Of a stretch of DNA of 15,355 bases, positions 6,828 to 14,099 are shown in pieces. The stretch comes from Crocinitomicaceae bacterium (GTDB taxonomy: Bacteria; Bacteroidota; Bacteroidia; Flavobacteriales_D; Sanyastnellaceae), in assembly GCA_020848015.1 (NCBI GenBank), contig JADLBA010000285.1, positions 1 to 15,355 on the forward strand, given 5' to 3'. Numbering within the stretch: the first letter of the stretch is position 1; each line of letters opens with the position of its first letter. The notes beneath the pieces were generated by a model. That model was not told the origin of the DNA, made no database searches, and saw only the letters and a list, made by a program, of their open reading frames with translations. Position numbers and translations under genes: made by a program.

Positions 6828-8798
6828 GTGAAAGAGGTTCGGAAAATTGCTTTGATAGGCAATCCCAATACTGGGAAAACGTCTCTTTTTAATCTCCTTA
6901 CCGGCCTTAATCAGCATGTCGGAAACTTTCCAGGTGTTACTGTTGACAAGAAGACCGGCAGCTTTCAAAACGGTGGACATGAAGTGCAGGTATTGGATTT
7001 GCCCGGTACTTACAGTGTGTTTCCGCGATCAGAGGATGAAAAGGTTGTTTACAGGATACTGAACGACAGTTCTCACAAAGATTATCCGGAAGTACTGGTA
7101 GTGGTGGCTGATGCATCGAATCTCGAAAGAAACTTGCTGCTATTTACTCAGTTGTATGATATGGGATTGCCAATAGTATTGGCTCTGACCATGCGCGATA
7201 TAGCTAAACAAAAAGGCATTGCAGTTGACCTTGCAAAGTTTGCAGAAAAATTTCCGGATGCACCGGTGGTCTATATTAACGGGCGCACCGGTGAAGGTCT
7301 TGCAGAGTTGAAAAAGTTCATTCGATTTGTTCCCTCCGTTGCAGCGCGCAGGCTCTTTTATCCGACAAAATTTGATGAGTTGCTGAACAATACAGAGGCT
7401 CAGGCGGCGGATGCAGAAAAGCGTTACGAAATGCTGCGGATAATTTTGCCGGAAATAGAGCAAGGCAAAAAAAAGAATGAGAAGGAAAATTTTTCCAATC
7501 GCCTTGACAAGATAATGGTTCACCCATTCTGGGGCTATATCATTTTTCTCGGAGTGTTGCTCTGTATCTTTCAGTTTATATATCGTATTGCATCGTACCC
7601 GATGGATTGGATAGACGGTGCATTTCTGCAATTCAGCCAGTGGACAAAAGCACATATTCCACCAGGTGTTTTTACTGATCTGCTCGCAGAGGGAATCATT
7701 CCTGGAATAGGTGGAGTAACAGTATTTATTCCACAGATTGCGCTGCTTTTTTTCTTTCTGTCACTACTCGAAGAAACGGGCTATATGTCGCGTGTTGTCT
7801 TTATCATGGACAAATTAGTCAGGCGCTTTGGCCTCAATGGCAGAAGTATAGTTCCTCTGATGGGAAGCGTTGCCTGTGCAATACCGGGCATCATGGCGAC
7901 AAGGAATATCAATAACTGGAAAGACAGGATTATTACGATCATGGTCGCTCCACTGATGAGTTGCTCCGCACGCATTCCTGTTTATACATTGCTGATTGCA
8001 CTCGTTGTTCCCAATGAATCTATTGCAGGGTTCGATCTGCGTGGACTTTTCCTTTTCGGATTATATGCGCTGGGGCTGATTTCGGCATTGCTTGTGGCGT
8101 GGGTGATGAAGATATTTATTCCTTCAACGGAAAAAAGTTTCCTGATCATGGAAATGCCTGTTTATCGCTTTCCAAGGTGGAAACAGATATCTATCGGCTT
8201 GTGGGAAAAGACGAGGGTATTCATTTTTGATGCAGGAAAAATAATCCTCGCGATTTCTGTGATTCTATGGGCACTTGCCAGCTATGGACCACCTGATAGA
8301 ATGGATAGTGCTATAAAGGAATTGGATGAGGCCGTTCAGCAAGGGGCTATTTCTACTGATGATTATGAGAAAATGCAGGGAACAGTGAAGCTTGAAAATT
8401 CATTTATTGGCATTGTCGGGCATTCCATTGAGCCGATCATCAAGCCGCTGGGCTATGACTGGAAAATGGGTATTGCTCTGATCACTTCCTTTGCTGCCCG
8501 TGAGGTCTTTGTAGGGTCAATGGCAACGATCTATAGTGTAGGAGAAGATTTTGAGAATAACAGAAGTCTTCTTGATAGAATGAAGGAAGAAAAGAATCCC
8601 CTTACAGGGGAGAGAGTTTATACCTTCGCAAGCGGTGCTTCTCTGATGATTTTTTATGTTTTTGCTATGCAGTGCATGGCTACCTTTGCAGTTGTGAAAC
8701 GGGAGACAAATTCGTGGAAATGGCCTCTGATTCAGATGACCTATATGGGGATTCTGGCCTATGCCGGAGCATTCATCACTTTTCACATATTTAATTGA
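6828..8798 (+). CDS. feoB: Ferrous iron transporter FeoB
   Basis: Encodes 656 residues from a GTG start 6 nt after feoA. It imports Fe2+ across the inner membrane. The cytoplasmic G domain has G1 GNPNTGKT (11-18), the G2 Thr in PGVTVD (about 38), G3 DLPG (57-60) and a G5-like NGRTGEG (151-157). The G4 position reads TMRD (121-124) where the family norm is NxxD, so Asn is replaced by Thr. A helical linker precedes the membrane domain (from about 233), which carries the two inverted Gate regions, including GSVACAIPGIMATR (346-359, Cys350) and APLMSCSARIPVYT (374-387, Cys379). The length is on the short side of the family but all domains are present. The stop overlaps the next gene's start by one base (TGATG). 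Alternative starts are unlikely because KIALIGNPN must stay near the N-terminus. Confidence 0.96.
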   Translation: MKEVRKIALIGNPNTGKTSLFNLLTGLNQHVGNFPGVTVDKKTGSFQNGGHEVQVLDLPGTYSVFPRSEDEKVVYRILNDSSHKDYPEVLVVVADASNLERNLLLFTQLYDMGLPIVLALTMRDIAKQKGIAVDLAKFAEKFPDAPVVYINGRTGEGLAELKKFIRFVPSVAARRLFYPTKFDELLNNTEAQAADAEKRYEMLRIILPEIEQGKKKNEKENFSNRLDKIMVHPFWGYIIFLGVLLCIFQFIYRIASYPMDWIDGAFLQFSQWTKAHIPPGVFTDLLAEGIIPGIGGVTVFIPQIALLFFFLSLLEETGYMSRVVFIMDKLVRRFGLNGRSIVPLMGSVACAIPGIMATRNINNWKDRIITIMVAPLMSCSARIPVYTLLIALVVPNESIAGFDLRGLFLFGLYALGLISALLVAWVMKIFIPSTEKSFLIMEMPVYRFPRWKQISIGLWEKTRVFIFDAGKIILAISVILWALASYGPPDRMDSAIKELDEAVQQGAISTDDYEKMQGTVKLENSFIGIVGHSIEPIIKPLGYDWKMGIALITSFAAREVFVGSMATIYSVGEDFENNRSLLDRMKEEKNPLTGERVYTFASGASLMIFYVFAMQCMATFAVVKRETNSWKWPLIQMTYMGILAYAGAFITFHIFN

Positions 8799-8959
8799 TG
8801 CAGGAACTTCTCACCATAGTAATAGTATTGTCGGCTCTTGCTTATCTGGTTTATTTTATTTACCAGCAAACTTTCGCGAAAAAGAAAAAGTGTGATGGGT
8901 GTGCAATCAACAAAATTTACCGCATGAAGATGGAGAGAGAAGCAAAATCCGGACGTTAA
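8798..8959 (+). CDS. FeoB-associated Cys-containing small membrane protein
   Basis: Encodes 53 residues. One transmembrane helix (residues 5-22, LTIVIVLSALAYLVYFIY) is followed by a basic patch (AKKKK) and CDGC at 32-35, then a charged tail. This matches the small FeoB-associated Cys-rich membrane proteins found directly after feoB in many bacteria. They have no proven role; a metal-binding or FeoC-like accessory function for the CxxC has been suggested. The ATG overlaps the feoB stop by one base, implying translational coupling. Its TAA (8957-8959) overlaps the TAA of metF on the other strand (8956-8958), leaving no intergenic space. Residues after the TM should be cytoplasmic by the positive-inside rule. 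Confidence 0.85.
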   Translation: MQELLTIVIVLSALAYLVYFIYQQTFAKKKKCDGCAINKIYRMKMEREAKSGR

Positions 8960-9909
8960 AAAACAGCCGAGGCAATTTCTTTTGTACTCTTCGCTTTTCC
9001 CATTGTATAATAGTGCAGTACCGGTGCTCCGCCTTTGATCAATTCCTTTGACTGGCGAATACACCAGTCAATACCGATCTGCCGGACCTCAGCATCAGAC
9101 TTTGCTTTTTCAACTAATTGCACGAGTTCGTCGGGCAGGTTAATATGAAAGTGATGCGGGATAACACTCAATTGATTTCGTGTTGCTATCGGCTTCAGTC
9201 CGGGGATAATCGGAACATTGATTCCGATTTCCCTGCATTGAATCACAAAATCAAAATAGACTTTGTTGTCGTAAAACATTTGCGTGACAATATACTCGGC
9301 ACCGGCATCAATCTTGGCCTTCAGGTGGCGTAGGTCGCTCATCATGTTTGGTGCTTCAAAATGTTTTTCCGGATAACCGGCTACTCCAATGCAGAAATCG
9401 GTTTTTTCTACATTCTTCTGGTCGGGGTCAAGATACCGGCCATTGTTCATTTCCACTACTTGTTCAACAAGAGCAGACGCATAAGCATGACCATCCTCCT
9501 CGGCCTTGAAAAGACCTTCATTTCGGATAGGATCGCCACGCAGAATGAGCACATTTTCTATTCCAACGAAATTGAGGTCAATCAGAGCGTCTTCAGTATC
9601 CTGTCGCGAAAACCCGCCGCAAATGATGTGGGGGATCGTGTCCACACGGTAGCGGTTTGTCACTGCAGCACAAATGCCCACAGTACCGGGTCTTTTTCGC
9701 ACTATATGTTTTTCGAGTAGTCCGTTTCCCGCATTCCTGAATACGAACTCTTCACGGTGATAGGTGACATCTACAAAAGCAGGGGAAAATTCCATGAGTT
9801 CATCCATTGTGTCAAAAATGGATGAGATGTTTTGTCCTTTCAATGGGGGGAGTATCTCAATGCTAAAAAGCGTTGATTTTGCATTCCTTATATGTTCAGT
9901 AACTTTCAT
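8956..9909 (-). CDS. metF: Methylenetetrahydrofolate reductase
   Basis: Encodes 317 residues, close to the bacterial MetF length. It reduces 5,10-methylene-THF to 5-methyl-THF with a flavin, supplying the methyl group used by methionine synthase. The TIM-barrel landmarks are present: SIEILPP with the catalytic-type Glu18, PHIICGG (93-99), ILRGDP (122-127), AGYPEKH (178-184), AGAEYIVTQMFYD (202-214) and PGLKPI (236-241). It is the last gene of the riboswitch-led metH1-metH2-metF unit, starting 31 nt after the metH2 stop. ATG 9909 is the natural start; no Shine-Dalgarno sequence is visible. The stop overlaps that of the convergent FeoB-associated gene. Confidence 0.96.
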   Translation of the reverse strand: MKVTEHIRNAKSTLFSIEILPPLKGQNISSIFDTMDELMEFSPAFVDVTYHREEFVFRNAGNGLLEKHIVRKRPGTVGICAAVTNRYRVDTIPHIICGGFSRQDTEDALIDLNFVGIENVLILRGDPIRNEGLFKAEEDGHAYASALVEQVVEMNNGRYLDPDQKNVEKTDFCIGVAGYPEKHFEAPNMMSDLRHLKAKIDAGAEYIVTQMFYDNKVYFDFVIQCREIGINVPIIPGLKPIATRNQLSVIPHHFHINLPDELVQLVEKAKSDAEVRQIGIDWCIRQSKELIKGGAPVLHYYTMGKAKSTKEIASAVF

Positions 9910-9940
9910 ATAGTAATTTCTTGTATATCTTCAGGGTGTT

Positions 9941-12013
9941 TCAGTAGGAAAGGGAAGTACCCAGCCATTTTTCAGCTTCTGTGACAGCGATCCCTTTTCT
10001 TTCTGCATAATCTTCTACCTGATCCTTCATTATTTTTCCAAGTCCGAAATACTTAGACGCGGGGTGAGCAAAATAAAACCCACTAACGCTGGCAGTAGGA
10101 AACATTGCGAGGCTTTCGGTGAGTTCTATTCCTGTGTTTTTTTGGACATCCAGCAATTGCCAGATAGTCTTTTTTTCCAAATGATCGGGGCATGCGGGGT
10201 AGCCCGGTGCGGGTCGTATCCCGCGGTATTTTTCTTTTATGAGATCCTCATTGTTCCACTTTTCATCTTTCTCATAGCCCCATATTTCACGCCGTACTTT
10301 TTCATGCATATACTCTGCGAGTGCTTCTGCTAAGCGGTCTGCAATGGCTTTGACCATGATCGCCGAATAATCATCATGCACTGCCTCATAATTAGCAACG
10401 AGTTCATCAGTTCCAAATCCTGCACTCACTGCAAAGCAACCTATATGATCAGTAATTCCCGAGTCAGCCGGTGCGAGAAAATCGGAAAGGGCAATGTTCG
10501 GCTGCGAGGCTGCTTTTTTTGTCTGTTGCCGCAACGTGCGTATTACCGTAATAGGTTCATTTTCCCGTTCTCCAGTAGATGGAGGAAATACAACAATGTC
10601 ATCGGAAGAGTTGGAATATGCCCTGAAGATTCCTACTACCGCAGATGCCTTGAGTAGCTGCTCAGCAATAATTTCATTCAATATTTTTTGCGCATCATTA
10701 AAAAGCTGCGTGGCTTGTTCTCCGACAACTGCATCGCGAAGAATGTCGGGATACTTTCCATGCAGTTCCCAGATTTGAAAGAAGGGGGTCCAGTCAATAT
10801 AGGGCACTATCTTTTCCAGAGCAATATTGTTGAATATGTGTACTCCTTTGTGAGCAGGTCGAGAAACCTCGCTGCTGCCAAAGGATAACTTCAGTGAATT
10901 GTTCCGCGCTTCGCTTATTCCGGTCAGTTGCCTGGCTGCTGCGTTCTTTTCATAATTTTCTCTCAGCCGCTGGTATTCTCCTGCTGTCTGCTGGTCAAAT
11001 TCTTTTTTTAGATCAGGGTTGAGCAAGTTGCCTGCGACTGGAACCGCACGCGATGCATCGAGTACATGCACCACACTTCCGCTGTATGACGGAGCAACCT
11101 TGATGGCAGTATGTACACGAGAGGTAGTAGCTCCACCGATCAGCAATGGGATGTTCATTTTTCGCCGTTCCATTTCTTTCGCAACGTGGATCATTTCATC
11201 CAGTGAGGGTGTAATCAGGCCACTCAACCCGATGATGTCCACACTTTCTTTGATGGCGGTATCGAGAATTTGTTCTGTGGGAACCATAACACCGAGGTCG
11301 AGTACTTCATAATTATTGCATCCGAGCACTACCCCGACGATATTTTTGCCTATGTCGTGCACATCACCTTTGACGGTAGCGAGTAGAATTTTGCCTGCAC
11401 TTTTTTTAAGAGCGAATCCATTGTTTTTTACCGCACTTTCCTTTTCCGCCTGTAAGAAGGGTTCGAGATAGGCTACTGCCTTTTTCATTACGCGGGCGCT
11501 TTTAACGACTTGAGGAAGAAACATTTTTCCTGCGGCAAAAAGATCTCCAACCACATTCATTCCGTCCATTAGCGGGCCTTCTATCACATGAAGCGGACGA
11601 TCGTATTTCCGGCGTGCTTCTTCTGTGTCTTCTTCTATATAGTCAACGATGCCTTTTACCAGTGCATGAGACAGCCTTTTTTCCACGGTATCCTTTCTCC
11701 AGCCAAGGTCTTCCTGTTTGTCCTTTTTATTATTCGATTTGTGGCTCTCTGCATAACCGAGCAATCGTTCGGTGGAGTCATCACGCCGGTTGAGAAGCAC
11801 GTCTTCGACCAGTTCGAGCAACTCTGAAGGAATTTCGTCATATACTTCCAGTTGTGAAGGGTTGACAATTCCCATATCCATTCCATATTTGATGGCATGA
11901 TATAGAAAAGCAGAGTGGATGGCCTCCCTTACCGTATTGTTGCCGCGAAAAGAAAACGAAACGTTGGAAACACCGCCACTGACAAGCACTCCGGAAGATT
12001 TTCCTTGATCCAT
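9941..12013 (-). CDS. metH: Methionine synthase, C-terminal part after a frameshift (cobalamin and reactivation domains)
   Basis: This is the downstream part of a MetH chain. Homology begins at VSGGVSNVSFSFRG (residues 11-24), encoded from 11983; the preceding MDQGKSSGVL is out of frame and probably not real protein. It contains the end of the pterin barrel, the helical cap domain (about 60-200), the cobalamin-binding domain with DVHDIG (217-222, His219 being the lower cobalt ligand), SGLITPS and LLIGGATTS, and the SAM-dependent reactivation domain with RPAPGYPAC (about 600-608) through to a normal end. The enzyme methylates homocysteine via B12. In homologues this sequence is continuous with the 12663 frame; joining the two at 11983 gives about 907 residues with no loss. 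ATG 12013 could start a separate polypeptide, but it would lack most of the pterin barrel. Confidence 0.92.
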   Translation of the reverse strand: MDQGKSSGVLVSGGVSNVSFSFRGNNTVREAIHSAFLYHAIKYGMDMGIVNPSQLEVYDEIPSELLELVEDVLLNRRDDSTERLLGYAESHKSNNKKDKQEDLGWRKDTVEKRLSHALVKGIVDYIEEDTEEARRKYDRPLHVIEGPLMDGMNVVGDLFAAGKMFLPQVVKSARVMKKAVAYLEPFLQAEKESAVKNNGFALKKSAGKILLATVKGDVHDIGKNIVGVVLGCNNYEVLDLGVMVPTEQILDTAIKESVDIIGLSGLITPSLDEMIHVAKEMERRKMNIPLLIGGATTSRVHTAIKVAPSYSGSVVHVLDASRAVPVAGNLLNPDLKKEFDQQTAGEYQRLRENYEKNAAARQLTGISEARNNSLKLSFGSSEVSRPAHKGVHIFNNIALEKIVPYIDWTPFFQIWELHGKYPDILRDAVVGEQATQLFNDAQKILNEIIAEQLLKASAVVGIFRAYSNSSDDIVVFPPSTGERENEPITVIRTLRQQTKKAASQPNIALSDFLAPADSGITDHIGCFAVSAGFGTDELVANYEAVHDDYSAIMVKAIADRLAEALAEYMHEKVRREIWGYEKDEKWNNEDLIKEKYRGIRPAPGYPACPDHLEKKTIWQLLDVQKNTGIELTESLAMFPTASVSGFYFAHPASKYFGLGKIMKDQVEDYAERKGIAVTEAEKWLGTSLSY

Positions 12014-12663
12014 TTTGTTGCGCGGAAAAAGTGTAGCGCATTTTCTCTGTGTTCTTCCATTCCGGTTCCTACCGGAAAAATATTCGGATCAAAGATGATG
12101 TCGTGAGAAGGGAAGCCCGCTTTCTCAATTAGTACTTTATATGCGCGTGCGCAGATTTCAATACGTCTCTCATAAGTATCTGCCTGTCCGGCTTCATCAA
12201 ATGCCATCACGATTACAGCCGCGCCGTAGCGATGTATCATTTTTGCTCTTGCAATGAATTCTTCTTCCCCCTCTTTGAGGCTGATAGAATTGACTACCGC
12301 CTTTCCCTGCACACATTTCAGCCCTGCTTCTATAATCTCCCATTTGGAGGAATCAATCATGAGCGGAATCTTCGCAATATCCGGTTCTGAGGCTATGAGG
12401 TGGAGAAAGCGTACCATCGCCTTTTTTCCATCAATCATCGCTTCATCCATGTTAATGTCGAGTATCTGAGCACCACCTTCTACCTGCTCTCTTGCAATGG
12501 CAAGTGCCTCATCGTACTTCTCATTGCGAATCAGTTCGAGAAATTTTTTAGAACCCGTCACATTGGTGCGTTCTCCCACATTGATGAAGTTGGAATTGCT
12601 TCTCGCAATCAACGGCTCAAGACCGCTTAATACTAATTTTACTGAATTTGAAACGATGCTCAT
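11929..12663 (-). CDS. metH: Methionine synthase, N-terminal part before a frameshift (methyl-THF-binding domain)
   Basis: This starts with MSIVSNSVKLVLSGLEPL at ATG 12663, 34 nt after metH1, and encodes the pterin (methyl-THF) barrel: NVGERTNVTGS (28-38), ILDINMDEAM (67-76), MIDSSKW (102-108), VNSISLKEG (124-132) and FDPNIFPVGTG (191-201). Homology to MetH holds to residue 227 (ENLPECL). The last 17 residues of the frame (SVAVFPTFRF and onward) are unlike MetH, because a one-base loss at about 11983 shifts the frame. The correct continuation lies in the frame that ends at 9941. Separation of this chain from the homocysteine domain (metH1) is common in Bacteroidota and looks natural; the internal frameshift does not. 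Confidence 0.92.
   Translation of the reverse strand: MSIVSNSVKLVLSGLEPLIARSNSNFINVGERTNVTGSKKFLELIRNEKYDEALAIAREQVEGGAQILDINMDEAMIDGKKAMVRFLHLIASEPDIAKIPLMIDSSKWEIIEAGLKCVQGKAVVNSISLKEGEEEFIARAKMIHRYGAAVIVMAFDEAGQADTYERRIEICARAYKVLIEKAGFPSHDIIFDPNIFPVGTGMEEHRENALHFFRATKWIKENLPECLSVAVFPTFRFLFAATIR
11981..11985 (-). other. Single-base frameshift in metH2
   Basis: On the minus strand the upstream frame ends its homology with TTG (11985-11983) and the downstream frame resumes with GTC (11983-11981), so one G would have to be read twice. Aligned to E. coli MetH (LPHALISGG against LPECL/VSGG) no residue is missing, which means exactly one nucleotide is lacking. There is no X_XXY_YYZ slippery heptamer, which argues against programmed -1 frameshifting. 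It is either a sequencing or assembly error or a real inactivating mutation. Confidence 0.88.
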
Positions 12664-12697
12664 ACAGGAGTGTTCAATTTATTTGATGACAAAACAA

Positions 12698-13723
12698 TCA
12701 GACAATTTCTGCGACGGTTAGTTTCCGCGGTTCATAGTTTGCTGTTATTTTCGCGATGGCTTTTATATGTTCGGGAGTTGTACCACAACAACCACCGACA
12801 ATGTTGACAATGTTTTTCTTGAGGTATTCGCTAACCAGAGCAGCCATTTCTTCCGGTGTCTGGTCATAATGTCCCATAGCATTCGGCAATCCGGCGTTTG
12901 GATAAGCACTGATATGACAGGTTGAATTTTCGGACAGCACTTCTACATAAGGCATCAATTGTTCAGCGCCCAATGCACAATTAAATCCAATGCTGAAAAG
13001 GGGTGCGTGTGACACCGATATAAGAAAAGCTTCGGCGGTCTGCCCGGAGAGAGTTCTGCCGGAAGCATCTGTAATAGTTCCGCTGACCATGATAGGAACA
13101 CTGGTTTTACGCTCTTCGAAAACATTCATGATCGCAAAAAGTGCGGCCTTTGCATTCAGTGTGTCAAAAATGGTCTCAACCAGCAGCGCATCAACACCGC
13201 CATCAAGAAGTCCGTTTACCTGAATAGTGTATGCCGCCGCCAATTCATCGAAAGTGATGGCGCGGAAACCGGGATCGTTTACATCAGGAGAAAGCGAGGC
13301 TGTTCTGTTGGTAGGGCCGATAGCACCGGCGACAAATTTTTTATTTCTTCCCGGCGCAGAAGGGTCAATCGAGTGTTTTAAATAAAATGATTGCACAGCC
13401 TGCCGTGCACATTTTGCAGCTTCTAAATTTATTTCGTAGGCGATCTCCTCCATGGCATAATCTGCCAGTGAGATGGGCTGCGCATTGAAGGTGTTTGTTT
13501 CAATGATATCGGCACCTGCTTCGAGGTATTCTAAGTGAATGGTGCCGATGATATCCGGGCGGGTGATGCTCAGTAGATCATTGTTGCCCTTCACCGGTGA
13601 GGAGTGGAGACGGAAACGCTCCCCCCGGAAGTCCTCTTCTGTCAATGTGTAGCGCTGTATCATGGTACCCATAGCGCCGTCTAACACAAGGATTTTTTCT
13701 GATGCTAATTCTTGAAGTGTCAT
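12698..13723 (-). CDS. metH: Homocysteine S-methyltransferase domain of a split methionine synthase
   Basis: Encodes 341 residues, equal to the first domain of E. coli MetH. It binds homocysteine through zinc and presents the thiolate to methylcobalamin held by the metH2 product. Visible features are LDGAMGTMIQ (14-23), ETNTFNAQ (75-82), AGAIGPT (132-138), and the three zinc-ligand cysteines Cys249 (GFNC), Cys312 and Cys313 (GGCCGTTPEHI). It ends at APRKL-like PRKLTVAEIV, just where MetH normally runs into the pterin domain. A stop and 34-nt gap there separate it from metH2. The two must act together since this part has no methyl donor site. It is the first gene after the SAM-I riboswitch. 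The start at ATG 13723 has no Shine-Dalgarno sequence. Confidence 0.95.
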   Translation of the reverse strand: MTLQELASEKILVLDGAMGTMIQRYTLTEEDFRGERFRLHSSPVKGNNDLLSITRPDIIGTIHLEYLEAGADIIETNTFNAQPISLADYAMEEIAYEINLEAAKCARQAVQSFYLKHSIDPSAPGRNKKFVAGAIGPTNRTASLSPDVNDPGFRAITFDELAAAYTIQVNGLLDGGVDALLVETIFDTLNAKAALFAIMNVFEERKTSVPIMVSGTITDASGRTLSGQTAEAFLISVSHAPLFSIGFNCALGAEQLMPYVEVLSENSTCHISAYPNAGLPNAMGHYDQTPEEMAALVSEYLKKNIVNIVGGCCGTTPEHIKAIAKITANYEPRKLTVAEIV

Positions 13724-13734
13724 TATTATAGTCT

Positions 13735-13760
13735 AAAAAATTATTGTTCCCAACAGGGAA
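13735..13760 (-). terminator. Candidate expression-platform terminator of the SAM-I riboswitch
   Basis: On the minus strand TTCCC (13760-13756), a TGTT loop and GGGAA (13751-13747) form a 5-bp hairpin, followed by CAATAA and then TTTTTT (13740-13735), just before ATG 13723. The stem is short and set back 6 nt from the U-tract, so it is a weak intrinsic terminator if it is one. Its placement between aptamer and start codon fits the expression platform. Confidence 0.35.
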
Positions 13761-13808
13761 ATCAAATAACACTATCAGAAAGAAGAGTTGAATCGGGAGA
13801 CTTTGACT

Positions 13809-13908
13809 CTCATCTGTCCCCGGTGCGATCGGGGTAGGAAGTGGCACCCGGCTTTATACGGGTTGCCAAGACATCGCGGGGCCTATTCCCTCCGTCTTTC
13901 TTGATAAG
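13809..13908 (-). promoter_or_regulatory. SAM-I (S-box) riboswitch aptamer
   Basis: The minus strand carries the S-box core. P1 is CTTATC (13908-13903) with GATGAG (13814-13809), including one G-U pair. P2 is AAGAC (13898-13894) with GTCTT (13872-13868), enclosing the conserved GGAGGGA and GGCCC. The invariant TTGGCAACC follows. P3 is CCCG/CGGG (13862-13859 with 13850-13847), then the conserved GGTGCCACTTCC. P4 is CCCCG/CGGGG (13834-13830 with 13822-13818), then ACAGATGAG closing P1. It should bind S-adenosylmethionine and reduce expression of metH1-metH2-metF. Transcription is predicted to start within a few bases of its 5' end. Confidence 0.96.
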
Positions 13909-13915
13909 TGCGGCG

Positions 13916-13946
13916 CAAATATACTATGTATATTTTTTTAGTCAAA
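13916..13946 (-). promoter_or_regulatory. Bacteroidota-type promoter of the metH1-metH2-metF operon
   Basis: On the minus strand a -33 TTTG (13946-13943), a 19-nt spacer and a -7 TATATTTG (13923-13916) match the Bacteroidota consensus TTTG-N19-TAnnTTTG exactly. The start would fall near 13909, immediately before the riboswitch P1, leaving a leader of about 185 nt. Confidence 0.85.
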
Positions 13947-13993
13947 AAAAAACGCAGACACCTCCAGCCATTGAATACAGGACTAACTCAAAA

Positions 13994-14038
13994 CTATAAT
14001 TATTCACAAGCTAAAGCACAGTTATAGAAAGTGCTTGT
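13994..14038 (+). other. Interleaved inverted repeats with pseudoknot-like topology upstream of metK
   Basis: CTATAA (13994-13999) pairs with TTATAG (14022-14027), and ACAAGC (14006-14011) pairs with GCTTGT (14033-14038). The second repeat's left arm lies inside the first loop and its right arm outside, which is the order of an H-type pseudoknot. An alternative GCAC/GTGC pairing (14016-14019 with 14031-14034) also exists. Arms are only 6 nt and the region is A/T-rich, so chance is possible. Whether it is transcribed is unknown, as the metK promoter candidate is downstream of it. Confidence 0.35.
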
Positions 14039-14070
14039 AATGGAATTTTACGGATAAGCCTACTTAGTTG

Positions 14071-14078
14071 TATTTTCG
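14071..14078 (+). promoter_or_regulatory. Possible -7 element of the metK promoter
   Basis: TATTTTCG differs by one base from TAnnTTTG and lies 22 nt before the metK ATG, giving a very short leader. There is no good -33 TTTG at the expected distance, so this is tentative. Confidence 0.3.
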
Positions 14079-14099
14079 CCGCCACAAAACAAAAAACAG

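Noticed and set aside
7140..7655. A 171-codon open frame on the minus strand within feoB
   Set aside because: It lies antisense to the well-conserved feoB coding sequence, its translation resembles no protein I recognise, and it has no start context. It is a shadow frame.
11981..12013. Programmed -1 ribosomal frameshifting in metH2
   Set aside because: There is no slippery heptamer at the junction and no such mechanism is known for MetH. A one-base deletion or sequence error is simpler.
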